Source of the DNA: Lentzea sp. NEAU-D7
GTDB lineage: Bacteria; Actinomycetota; Actinomycetes; Mycobacteriales; Pseudonocardiaceae
Reading direction: 5' to 3'
Assembly: GCF_026242055.1 (NCBI RefSeq)
Contig: NZ_JAPJDL010000031.1
Location: 51,438-115,437, forward strand
DNA length: 64,000 nt
Under the pieces are notes generated by a model that saw only the letters and a program-made list of their open reading frames with translations, was not told the DNA's origin and ran no database searches. This document shows positions 30,758 through 38,955 of this stretch, piece by piece. Position 1 is the first letter of the stretch. Each line of letters starts with the position of its first letter. The position numbers and the translations under genes are program-made.

Positions 30758-32263
30758 TCAGCGCGCGGGGCGGTAGTCAGGGGCCACACCGGCGGTGGCG
30801 AGCGCGGCGCGGAGTCCTTCGGTCCTGCCGTGGTCGGCGACCGCGGCCTCGAGGTGTTCGGCCATGTCGAAGTCGTGAGAGGAGGTGACGAACGTGGTTC
30901 GTCCCAGCCAGTCCAGTTCCCAGTGGGCGAGGCCCGCGTCGGAGAACGCCAGTGCCACCAAGCCGGACAGCTCGGGCAGCACCTCGCCGCGAGCCATCTC
31001 GCGGCGGGCCCGGGCACCGGCGTTCCTGTTGCCGGGCAGGTGAGAGGCGAGGCCCGCCAGGTGTCCCGCGTCCAGCGCGTCGAGCACGGTGGTCAGTGAC
31101 GGCGGTTGGTTCATCACCGCCGCGGATGCCTGCAGCAGCCGTTCGGTGCCGCGCACGACGCGGGCTCGGGCGCCGATGTGGCTGAGCGTGGCCCAGTCGA
31201 CGCGTTCCTTAGAGGCGGCGTCGGAGACGAGCGTGTTGAGCACGGCGGCGTCGAGCAGCGGCATCGGGTCGGCGAGCAGTTCCAGTGCCGGGCGGTCGCC
31301 CCAGCCCGACTCCGGTTCGAGGGCCATGGCCTCGATCGCGGCGATGCGGTCCTGCAGCGGTGGGTGGGAGTCGTACGGGCCGCGGTCCGGGTCGTGCGGG
31401 TTCTGGCGGATCTCCTCCAGCTCCTCGTGGAGTTCGGGGGAGGTGCGCAGGCGGGCGAATCCGTCGAAGAACGTCGTGGGGAGGTAGCCGAGCTCCCACG
31501 CGACGGTCAGGTGGCGGTTGGTGAAGAGGTCCCACGCGGCGTCGATCACCGGCAGCTCGCGCCAGGCGGACGCGGCGGCGGACGAGCCCGCCAGCGTGGC
31601 GGCGACGCGGTCGGCGGCGAACTCCTGGCGACGGCTGATCGCCTGGGAGACACGGAGGTACAGCTTGGCGTAACCGCGGAACAGCTTGGCGATCATGCGC
31701 TGGAACCAGTGCTCGGCGTTCATGTGGGAACCGGCGCGCAGCACGGCGTCACGGCCGGAGACCACGACGCCGGCGAGGCGCGTGTCCTTGTTGGCGTAGT
31801 GCCCGAGCTCGTGGGCGAGCACGGCGATGAGTTGCTTCTCGGTCAAGGAGGTGAGAAGAGGTGCGCCGATGAACATCCTGCGCTTGAGGACGCGCAGCCC
31901 CAGCAAGCGGGTGTCCTCGGCGACTCCGGCGTTCACCGCGGCGAGGATCCGGATCTCGTCCGGCGGGCGGGTGCCGACGTCGGCCGCCAGGCGGCGGACG
32001 AGGTCCCAGAGCGCGGGCTGCTGCTCGGGCGTGACGAGGGTGCCCGGCACCTCGTCGCGCGTGCGGCGTTCCAGCGAGATCAGGCCCTTGACCAGCGCGT
32101 ACACCACCGGCGCGACGAACAGGGCCAGCTTCACGCCGACGAACGGGCGCTCGACGAGGGCGTAGGTCTCCAGCGCGAGCAGGCCACCGATCAACCCGAA
32201 GGCCAAGGCGTAGAAACCGACGAGCATCGTCACCGAAATGGCAGCACGCAACGAAACACGCAT
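30758..32263 (-). CDS. M48-family membrane metalloprotease
   Basis: The 501-residue protein has two N-terminal membrane helices (about 8-32 and 40-62) and a cytoplasmic zinc protease domain. The HExxH motif is His151-Glu152-x2-His155 in LIAVLAHELGHYANKD, and a later Glu in EFAADRVAA is the third ligand as in HtpX/Ste24 relatives. The 200-residue C-terminal helical part is an extension not seen in HtpX. Members degrade misfolded membrane proteins or process prenylated peptides; the substrate here is unknown. The helical protein follows 18 bases later, probably co-transcribed. Confidence 0.85.
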   Translation of the reverse strand: MRVSLRAAISVTMLVGFYALAFGLIGGLLALETYALVERPFVGVKLALFVAPVVYALVKGLISLERRTRDEVPGTLVTPEQQPALWDLVRRLAADVGTRPPDEIRILAAVNAGVAEDTRLLGLRVLKRRMFIGAPLLTSLTEKQLIAVLAHELGHYANKDTRLAGVVVSGRDAVLRAGSHMNAEHWFQRMIAKLFRGYAKLYLRVSQAISRRQEFAADRVAATLAGSSAAASAWRELPVIDAAWDLFTNRHLTVAWELGYLPTTFFDGFARLRTSPELHEELEEIRQNPHDPDRGPYDSHPPLQDRIAAIEAMALEPESGWGDRPALELLADPMPLLDAAVLNTLVSDAASKERVDWATLSHIGARARVVRGTERLLQASAAVMNQPPSLTTVLDALDAGHLAGLASHLPGNRNAGARARREMARGEVLPELSGLVALAFSDAGLAHWELDWLGRTTFVTSSHDFDMAEHLEAAVADHGRTEGLRAALATAGVAPDYRPAR

Positions 32264-32521
32264 GAGCAGAGCGACCTTCCCCCAGCGCCGCCCCCAGATG
32301 ACGGCAGCACGAAGTGTGCACGAGAACCCGGTCCCGACTCAATCCCGAAAGACGGCCGGCCCGACCCGGCCGGGGTGTGTCAACCAGCCGATCGGCCAGT
32401 GCGGGTACCTCTGCGGGATGACATCCGCCTGTGCAGCTCCGGCCTTCAGGCGGAGGTGAGGTGACGCTCGGTGTCCCTACGGTCACTGGCGCAACACCTC
32501 ATCGAGCACTGGAGGTAACCA

Positions 32522-35500
32522 GTGAGAGCAGGACAGCGAGGTGCCCGTCGGGGGATCACCGCGCTCGCGCTGTCGGCAGGTCTCGTCACCACGGGAACGA
32601 TCACGGTGACAACGGCTGCCGCGCATGCCGAGGAGCACGCAACAGGGCAGGGGGAGCGGAGCGTCACGCTGATCACCGGTGACCGGGTGGAGCTGGCCGG
32701 CAACCGCGTCGTGCGGGTCGTGCCGGGGCCGGGGCGTGGAGGGATCCCGGTGCGCACCTTCACGCGGGACGGGCATCAGCACGTGGTGCCCGCTGACGCG
32801 ATCGCGTTGGTGGACGGAGGAAAGCTCGACCCGCGGTTGTTCGACGTGACGTCGCTGGCCGAGTTCGGCTACGACGATTCGCGGCGCAGCACCGTTCCTG
32901 TGATCGTGCGGCCGGCGGCGGGCGCGCGATCGGGCATCACGGCGCTGGCGGCGAAGGGGTCGGTCGACGACCTGGTGACCGGCACGGTCGAGAAGTCGGG
33001 CAGCGCCTGGGAGTCGCTGCGCGGCGGTGCGGTGGAGAAGGTGTGGCTCGACGGCCTTCGCAAGGTGTCGCTCGACCGGAGCACCAAGCAGATCGGCGCT
33101 CCGCAAGCGTGGCAGGCGGGTGTCACGGGCAAGGGCGTGAAGGTCGCGGTGCTCGACACGGGCGTCGACGAGAAGCACCCGGATCTGCAGGGCAGGCAGA
33201 TCGCCGAGAAGAACTTCACCGAGTCACCCGACAACACCGACGAGGTCGGGCACGGCACGCACGTCGCGTCGACCATCGCCAGCAAGGGGGAGCAGTACCG
33301 CGGTGTCGCTCCGGACGCCGAGATCCTCGACGGCAAGGTCTGCCAGCCGGGTGGCTGCAGCGAGTCGGCGATCCTCGGCGGCATGCAGTGGGCGGCCGAA
33401 CAGGGCGCGAGCGTCATCAACATGAGCCTGGGCGGCGGTGACACGCCGGAGATCGACCCGCTCGAGGAGGCCGTCAACCGGATCTCCCAGGAGACCGGCG
33501 CGCTGTTCGTGATCGCGGCGGGCAACTCCGGGCGGCCGGAGACGATCGGCTCACCCGGTAGCGCCGAGTCCGCGCTGACCGTCGGGGCGGTGGACCGCAA
33601 CGACGGCATCGCGCCGTTCTCCAGCCGCGGCCCGGCCGCGGACGGCGCGGTGAAGCCGGACGTGACCGCACCCGGCGTCGGCATCGTGGCGGCCGAGGCC
33701 GGCACTCAGGGCCACGTCGCGATGGACGGCACGTCGATGGCGACGCCGCACGTCGCGGGCGTTGTCGCGTTGCTCAAGCAGCAGCACCCGGACTGGACCG
33801 GTACCCGGCTCAAGGCGACCGTCATGGCGTCGGCCACGGCGAACCCGGCCCTGACGGCGTTCGACCAGGGCGCAGGGCGGGTCGACGTGCCGAAGATGCT
33901 GGCGCAGCAGGTGATCGCAGACCCGGCGAACATCAACTTCGGACTGCAGCAGTGGCCGCACGACGACGACCAGAAGATCGTTCGCGAGGTCACCTACCGC
34001 AACCCCGGCAAGGAACCGGTCACGCTGGACCTGAGCGCGGACGTCAAGGGACCGGACGGCAAGCCCTCGCCCGCCGGTCTGTTCACCGTGTCCCCGGCGA
34101 AGATCACCGTCCCCGCCGGCGGCGAGGCGAAGGCCACGGTCACCGCTGACACCAAGGTGAACGCGCCGGACGGCGCCTACAGCGGTGCGATCGTCGCGTC
34201 GAACGGCCTGCGCACGCTCGTCAGCGTCAACCGCGAGGTCGAGAGCTACGACACCGCCGTCACGGTGCTCGGCGCCGACGGCAACCCGGCCGAGTCCCAC
34301 AGCACGGTCTTCGTCAACACCACGACCGGCAGGTCGTATTCGGGCCTGGCCAAGAACGTCCGCCTGCCCAAGGGCGAGTACCTCGTGGACAGCGGCGTCA
34401 TCAGCCCGGACTTCAAGGTCGCGTTCCAGGTGCAGCCGAAGTTCCAGGTGACCGGCAAGGGTTCGATCACGATCGACGCGCGCAACGCCAAGCCGGTCGC
34501 GCTCAAGACCCCGGACGCCGCGGCCAAGAGCATGATCGGCACCGTCAGCTACTCCATCCCGATCGCGGGAAGGACGACCGGGCACGGCTGGGCGTTCTTC
34601 GACGGCTTGGCGGGCCAGGTGTCCACGGCCCAGATCGGACCGGACGCACCGGGCTTCTCCACGACGATCGCCGAGCAGTTCCAGGGCACGGCACGCGACG
34701 AGAAGACCCCGGTCAGCTACCGCCTGATGTACACCGAGAAGGGCATGCCGACCGGCTACGAGCGCACCGCCAAGGCGAACGAGCTCGCCGAGATGACGAC
34801 GAGCTTCCGCAACGCCGGTGAGGGCCGCCAGCACGGCATCGCCGTGCTGCCGCACCCGGTCGACGGCAGCGGCGGCTTCGGCTGGTTCACGCAGGTGCCG
34901 GAAGGCGGCCGCGCGGTCGACCACGTCTCGACCGCCACCGGCCAGTGGAGCTGGGTCTACGACCGAGTCGGCCCGGACAACAACAACGAGTACACGACCG
35001 AGACGCCCGCACGTTCCTTCAAGGGCGGCAAGAAGTACTCGCAGACGTTCGGCGCCGCGATCCTCGGCCCGTCCGTCCCGTCGGCGCCCGGTTTCGGCCT
35101 GGCGAGGCTCGAGGACCAGATCGCCGTCAGGGTGCCGCTCTTCACCGACAGCAACGGCGGCGAGGGCAGGGTCAGCACCGGAACGGCGAAGACCTCGTTG
35201 TCCCACAACGGCACCAAGCTCGGCGAGTCGAACCGTCCCGCCGCGGTCTTCGACGTCCCGGCAGAGGAAGGCACCTACCGGGCGGAGATGGAGCACAGCC
35301 GCGACGCGGAGCTGTCGAAGAAGGTGAGCGGCGCCTGGACCTTCAAGTCCAAGCACAGCAACGAGATCACGCACCTCCCGCTCACGGTGGTCCGCTTCCT
35401 GCCGAAGCTCGACGCGCAGGACACCGCGCACGGCCGGGTGCAACTGGTCCCGCTGAAGGTCGAGCAGGCCCAGAACACGCCGAAGGTCAAGCGCCTCACC

Positions 35501-35677
35501 GTCGAGGTGTCCTACGACGACGGCAGGACCTGGAAGCAGGCGCAGGTCGCCGGTGACAAGGTGGTCCTGCACCACCCGAAGGGCGCGAAGTCCGCTTCGC
35601 TGCGCGCGAAGACGACGGACGCGGCGGGCAACACCGGCGAGGTCACGATCATCAGCGCCTACAAGATCGCGAGCTGA
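32522..35677 (+). CDS. Secreted subtilisin-like serine protease (S8)
   Basis: The 1051-residue preproprotease has a signal peptide of about 36 residues (basic start, GITALALSAGLVTTGTITV, cleavage near AAAHAEE). A propeptide runs to about 195. The S8 catalytic domain has Asp212 (VLDTGVDEKHPDL), His244 (GHGTHVAS), the oxyanion-hole Asn in IAAGNSG, and Ser405 (DGTSMATPHVAG). After residue 465 come 580 residues of beta-sandwich domains, probably fibronectin-like and C-terminal repeats for surface or substrate binding. The GTG start has GGAGG nine bases upstream. It is followed by a hairpin and repeat tract, so it is monocistronic. Confidence 0.93.
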   Translation: MRAGQRGARRGITALALSAGLVTTGTITVTTAAAHAEEHATGQGERSVTLITGDRVELAGNRVVRVVPGPGRGGIPVRTFTRDGHQHVVPADAIALVDGGKLDPRLFDVTSLAEFGYDDSRRSTVPVIVRPAAGARSGITALAAKGSVDDLVTGTVEKSGSAWESLRGGAVEKVWLDGLRKVSLDRSTKQIGAPQAWQAGVTGKGVKVAVLDTGVDEKHPDLQGRQIAEKNFTESPDNTDEVGHGTHVASTIASKGEQYRGVAPDAEILDGKVCQPGGCSESAILGGMQWAAEQGASVINMSLGGGDTPEIDPLEEAVNRISQETGALFVIAAGNSGRPETIGSPGSAESALTVGAVDRNDGIAPFSSRGPAADGAVKPDVTAPGVGIVAAEAGTQGHVAMDGTSMATPHVAGVVALLKQQHPDWTGTRLKATVMASATANPALTAFDQGAGRVDVPKMLAQQVIADPANINFGLQQWPHDDDQKIVREVTYRNPGKEPVTLDLSADVKGPDGKPSPAGLFTVSPAKITVPAGGEAKATVTADTKVNAPDGAYSGAIVASNGLRTLVSVNREVESYDTAVTVLGADGNPAESHSTVFVNTTTGRSYSGLAKNVRLPKGEYLVDSGVISPDFKVAFQVQPKFQVTGKGSITIDARNAKPVALKTPDAAAKSMIGTVSYSIPIAGRTTGHGWAFFDGLAGQVSTAQIGPDAPGFSTTIAEQFQGTARDEKTPVSYRLMYTEKGMPTGYERTAKANELAEMTTSFRNAGEGRQHGIAVLPHPVDGSGGFGWFTQVPEGGRAVDHVSTATGQWSWVYDRVGPDNNNEYTTETPARSFKGGKKYSQTFGAAILGPSVPSAPGFGLARLEDQIAVRVPLFTDSNGGEGRVSTGTAKTSLSHNGTKLGESNRPAAVFDVPAEEGTYRAEMEHSRDAELSKKVSGAWTFKSKHSNEITHLPLTVVRFLPKLDAQDTAHGRVQLVPLKVEQAQNTPKVKRLTVEVSYDDGRTWKQAQVAGDKVVLHHPKGAKSASLRAKTTDAAGNTGEVTIISAYKIAS

Positions 35678-35690
35678 CCGGCTGGAAGTA

Positions 35691-35734
35691 ACGGCCGGAC
35701 CTGAATGTCAGAACTGACGGCCAGGTCCGGCCGT
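35691..35734 (+). terminator. Terminator hairpin after subtilase
   Basis: A perfect 13-bp stem (35691-35703 with 35722-35734) encloses an 18-base loop that itself contains GTCAG-AA-CTGAC. It starts 14 bases after the stop codon and has no T-run. Confidence 0.65.
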
Positions 35735-36083
35735 CACGGCGGCACGACTGACCGGCTGGCACCGACGACCAGCCTGCCGGTCAGACCTGCCGGTCAGAAC
35801 TGACGGTCAGAACTGACGGTCAGAACTGACGGCCGAACCGAGCGGCCCGAGCCGACGGCCGCAACTGACCACCAAGAGCTGTGCGGCCCGACCGATGGCT
35901 GGAACTGGCAGCCCGAGAGGTGCGGCCGAACCGCAGGGCCGAGACGAGCGGCCAAATCAGACTGCTGGAACCGACCAGCCAAGCTGACCACCGACCGGCC
36001 GACACCGACCGGCCGACACCGACCGGCCGACACCGACCGGCCGACACCGACCGGCCAAAACTGTCAGACCCGCTGAGTAGCAT

Positions 36084-36137
36084 CGGATTCGGGGGATCCA
36101 CCCTCCGGCCCACAGGCCCCAAGGCCCCCCGAATCCG
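36084..36137. terminator. Bidirectional terminator between subtilase and phoD
   Basis: CGGATTCGGGGG (36084-36095) pairs exactly with CCCCCGAATCCG (36126-36137). The stem can be extended through TGAGTA (36074-36079) and TACTCA on the far side with a short internal loop. It stands 26 bases from the phoD stop, so it can end both convergent transcripts. Confidence 0.7.
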
Positions 36138-36162
36138 AGCGTACTCACCAGGTCCGACAAGT

Positions 36163-37701
36163 TCAGGGACGCCGGTACTGCGCAGGCGACCCAACGGTGG
36201 CCGGGTCCTCGTAGCTCCCCGCCTTCCCCCGATCGACGTGGAACGTGGTCAGCGTCGACACCGGCGACGAGGCGTCCCGCCGGTCCCCGATCACCCTCAT
36301 GTGCGTGGTGAACCGCTCGGGCGTCACCTCGTACACGTCATACCCGTACCTGTTGCCCTCGAAGTACTTCAGGTGCGGGTTCGCCGCTCCCATCACCGGG
36401 CCGTTCACCGCGTTCCACTCCGGCGAGTACGCGCCCGACGTGACCGAGTGCGCGGTGAACTCCGTGCCGATGACCGGCGACGAGACGTCGTCGAAGTCCG
36501 GCCGGATGTCGTCCACGAACGCCGAGTGCCAGTCGCCGGTCAGCACGACGAGGTCCTTCATGCCCTCGGCGGCGACGTGGCCGAGCACCTCGCGGCGTTC
36601 GGCCAGGAAGCCGTCCCACTGGTCGGTGAAGTAGTAGCCGCCGCCGGTGCGGGCGAGCTGGGACAGCATGATCGAGTTGATCCACACCTGCCACGCCTCG
36701 CGGGCGCCGGAGATGCCGTCCAGCAGCCACTTCTTCTGTTCCGCGCCCAGGATCGTGCCGCCGGGCAGGTTCTGCGCGGAGCGGTACTGGCGCAGGTCGA
36801 GGACGGTCAGGTCGACCAGGGAGCCCCACTGGCGGCGGCGGTGGATCTGCGGTTCGAGAGCGCTCCCGGAGCGGATCGGCAGGTGTTCGTACCAGGCCTG
36901 GTAGGCGGCGGCTCGGCGTTTCACGAACGGTGCCGCGCCCTCGGTGCCGCTGTAGTCGTTGACGACCTCGTGGTCGTCCCAGGTGAGGTAGAAGGGGTGG
37001 GCCGCGTGGGCGTCGCGCAGTGACGGGTCGCCCTTGTACAAGGCGTGGCGGCGCCGGTAGTCCGCAAGGGACAGCACGGCGGGGCCCTCGTGGTCACGCA
37101 CGTGTGCGCCGCCGACCTGGCCGTGCTCGTAGATGTAGTCGCCGAGGTGCACGACGAAATCCAGGTTCTCGGCGGCGATGCCGCGGTGTGCGGCGTAGAA
37201 GCCGTCGTGGAACGCCTGGCAGTTCGCCGTCGCGAACCTGACGCGGGACACCGGGCCGACAGGGGCCGTGCGGGTGCGGCCCACGCGAGAACGCTTGCCC
37301 AGAGCCGAGAACTGGTAGAAGTAGGTGCGGCCGGGCCGGAGGTCCTGCACGGGCACGTGGACGCTGTGCCCCAACAGGTTCGAGGCAGCGACGCTTCCGC
37401 TCGCCACGCGCGAGCGCATCGTGCGGTCCAGTGCGATCGTCCACTCGACCTCGACGATCTCGGGCAGCGGCTGCTCGAACGCGAGCGGCTCGGGGGCCAG
37501 GCGCGTCCACAGGACCACGCTGTCCGGCAACGGGTCCCCGGAGCCGACGCCCAGCGTGAACGGCGCGGGGTCCCACGACGCGCCGAGGTCGAGGGCGGCC
37601 GCGTGGGCCTCGGCGGGGGACAGGCCTGCCGACAGCGGCCACACGGTGCCGAGAGCGCCGGCGGCGGCCGCGGCGCGCAGGAGATCACGTCGGTTCAGCA
37701 T
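36163..37701 (-). CDS. phoD: Tat-exported alkaline phosphatase PhoD
   Basis: The 512-residue phosphodiesterase/phosphatase works outside the cell to release phosphate. The start has a twin-arginine signal (LNRRDLLRAAAAAGALG, cleavage near AEAHA). A PhoD N-terminal domain (FTLGVGSGDPLPDSVVLWTRLAP) precedes the metallophosphoesterase core. That core carries ATANCQAFHDGFY, VVHLGDYIYEHG, LTWDDHEVVNDYSG and LTGDWHSAFVDDI, the metal-ligand Asp, Asn and His blocks of the Fe/Ca PhoD family. The ATG at 37701 overlaps the upstream stop by one base (TGATG), so translation is coupled. A Pho box was not identified. Confidence 0.94.
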   Translation of the reverse strand: MLNRRDLLRAAAAAGALGTVWPLSAGLSPAEAHAAALDLGASWDPAPFTLGVGSGDPLPDSVVLWTRLAPEPLAFEQPLPEIVEVEWTIALDRTMRSRVASGSVAASNLLGHSVHVPVQDLRPGRTYFYQFSALGKRSRVGRTRTAPVGPVSRVRFATANCQAFHDGFYAAHRGIAAENLDFVVHLGDYIYEHGQVGGAHVRDHEGPAVLSLADYRRRHALYKGDPSLRDAHAAHPFYLTWDDHEVVNDYSGTEGAAPFVKRRAAAYQAWYEHLPIRSGSALEPQIHRRRQWGSLVDLTVLDLRQYRSAQNLPGGTILGAEQKKWLLDGISGAREAWQVWINSIMLSQLARTGGGYYFTDQWDGFLAERREVLGHVAAEGMKDLVVLTGDWHSAFVDDIRPDFDDVSSPVIGTEFTAHSVTSGAYSPEWNAVNGPVMGAANPHLKYFEGNRYGYDVYEVTPERFTTHMRVIGDRRDASSPVSTLTTFHVDRGKAGSYEDPATVGSPAQYRRP

Positions 37702-38207
37702 CAGCGGCCTCCGACCGTGAACGAGATGTTGTCCGCGTAGCCGTCGTTCGACGTACCACCAACGGATCGGGTCATCTGCAGCGTCACCACGGCGGTGCGG
37801 CTGCCCGGCGGCACGGTGCCTCGTGCCGACCGTTCGAGCAGGCCGGTGCGGCCGGAGCGCTCCTCCGCGGTCACCGGGCCGAGCACCACCAGGCCGCGCG
37901 GGGTGCCGCCGGCGTCGAGGAACTCCACCGACAGCCGGGCGCCGTCCTGTTGCGAGGCGTAGCCGCCGAGCCACGCCGACACCGCGAACTGAGACGATCG
38001 GCGCGGCAGGGTCACGCTCTGTCGCAGCGTGCTCAGGGGCGTGTCGCCGCCGCCGAAGAACGACGAGCCGCGCTGCGCCGGGCCGGGATCACCGGGCCCC
38101 GGATACCCCTGGCCCGTGTCGTACCGCAGCACGACGGGGGCGCCCGCGACGACGCGCCAGCCGCTCAGGCCCTGCTCGGCGGCGCCGTTGACGATGAGTT
38201 CGGTCAT
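37701..38207 (-). CDS. Small beta-sandwich (CBM-like) protein coupled to phoD
   Basis: The 168-residue protein begins TELIVNGAAEQGLSGWRVVAG, the typical first strand of carbohydrate-binding jelly-roll domains. It continues with alternating strands (SSFFGGGDTPLSTLRQSV, FAVSAWLGGYASQQDGARLSVEFLDAGG) and ends in DNISFTVGG, the usual last strand. It has no signal peptide of its own. Upstream in-frame sequence does not resemble one either. Since it is translated directly before Tat-exported PhoD, it could leave the cell as a PhoD partner or stay inside; this is inference. ATG 38207 is chosen as the start adjoining the fold. Confidence 0.7.
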   Translation of the reverse strand: MTELIVNGAAEQGLSGWRVVAGAPVVLRYDTGQGYPGPGDPGPAQRGSSFFGGGDTPLSTLRQSVTLPRRSSQFAVSAWLGGYASQQDGARLSVEFLDAGGTPRGLVVLGPVTAEERSGRTGLLERSARGTVPPGSRTAVVTLQMTRSVGGTSNDGYADNISFTVGGR

Positions 38208-38489
38208 GCGGCTGATCCGAGCAAGCGGGGCTGTCGCGGACGGGGCGCACGGCCGAACGAGGTGTGAACGGAAGGCCACAAGGGGCTGGAACGAGCCTCA
38301 CGAAGGCCTCACCACTGCCCCAGGAGGATGATGGTGACAGAACAGACCGTATGAGAAGGCCGACTGGCTAGTCGCCGGGGCGTGTGGATCGTATCCTGGA
38401 AGGTGACGTCCCCAGGGTGGGTCGTCCGCCGGGTTCGGCGGAAACCGAAAACACCCGGCGCCCGCGACCGCTGTGCCGGAGGAGGAACG

Positions 38490-38885
38490 ATGCCACTCTC
38501 CGAGCACGAGCAGCGACTGCTCGACCAGATCGAGCGCGCGCTCTACGCCGAGGACCCGAAGTTCGCATCTACCGTACGGGGCGCCAAGTTGCGGCGGCCG
38601 TCCAAGCGACGCCGCGTGCAGGGCATCGTGTTGTTCGTGGTCGGCGTGGCCGCGCTCATCACCGGCGTGATGCTCCCGCAGCTCTCGATCGCCAGCATCC
38701 CCGTGGTGAGTGTCTTCGGCTTCCTGCTCATGTTCTTCGGTGCCCTCATCACCCTGACGACGCTGCGTCGCGGTGACCAGGTCGCCGAGGGAGCGCAGGA
38801 GGACGGCAAGCCAGCGCGCAGCCGCAGCTCGTTCTCCGAACGGATGGAAGAGCGCTTCCGCCGTCGCTTCGACGAAGAGCAGTAA
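38490..38885 (+). CDS. DUF3040 membrane protein
   Basis: The 131-residue protein starts with PLSEHEQRLLDQIERALYAEDPKFAS, the DUF3040 signature. Two hydrophobic helices follow (about 50-70 and 75-95) with the basic link SKRRR before them. The C-terminal tail is basic (ERMEERFRRRFDEEQ). The ATG at 38490 follows GGAGGA. A TATCCT -10 candidate lies at 38392-38397. In actinomycetes a DUF3040 gene typically stands just upstream of the mraZ region, as here, but its function in division or wall synthesis is unproven. Confidence 0.9.
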   Translation: MPLSEHEQRLLDQIERALYAEDPKFASTVRGAKLRRPSKRRRVQGIVLFVVGVAALITGVMLPQLSIASIPVVSVFGFLLMFFGALITLTTLRRGDQVAEGAQEDGKPARSRSSFSERMEERFRRRFDEEQ

Positions 38886-38902
38886 CCCGACCAGAGCTTC
38901 GA

Positions 38903-38944
38903 AGCGAAAGGGCCCGCCTCCCGGATGGGAGCGGGCCCTTCGCT
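38903..38944. terminator. Bidirectional terminator DUF3040 / transglutaminase
   Basis: AGCGAAAGGGCCCGC (38903-38917) pairs with GCGGGCCCTTCGCT (38931-38944) with one bulged A. The inner CTCCC-GGAT-GGGAG extends the stem. It lies between the convergent stop codons at 38885 and 38956. Confidence 0.8.
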
Positions 38945-38955
38945 CTGTCTCGCAC

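Larger units (their letters stand above)
35678..36162. repeat. Intergenic repeat cluster between subtilase and phoD
   Basis: The 485 bases hold no gene. GGTCAGAACTGAC (13 bases, internally palindromic) is repeated three times without a break at 35792-35830, and the same palindrome sits in the terminator loop. CCGACCGGCCGACA (14 bases) is repeated four times at 35991-36046 with a fifth partial copy to 36056. Between the blocks are degenerate relatives of the same words. Confidence 0.8.

Noticed and set aside
35991..36056. CRISPR array
   Set aside because: The repeats are 14 bases long and contiguous without unique spacers, and no cas genes are present.
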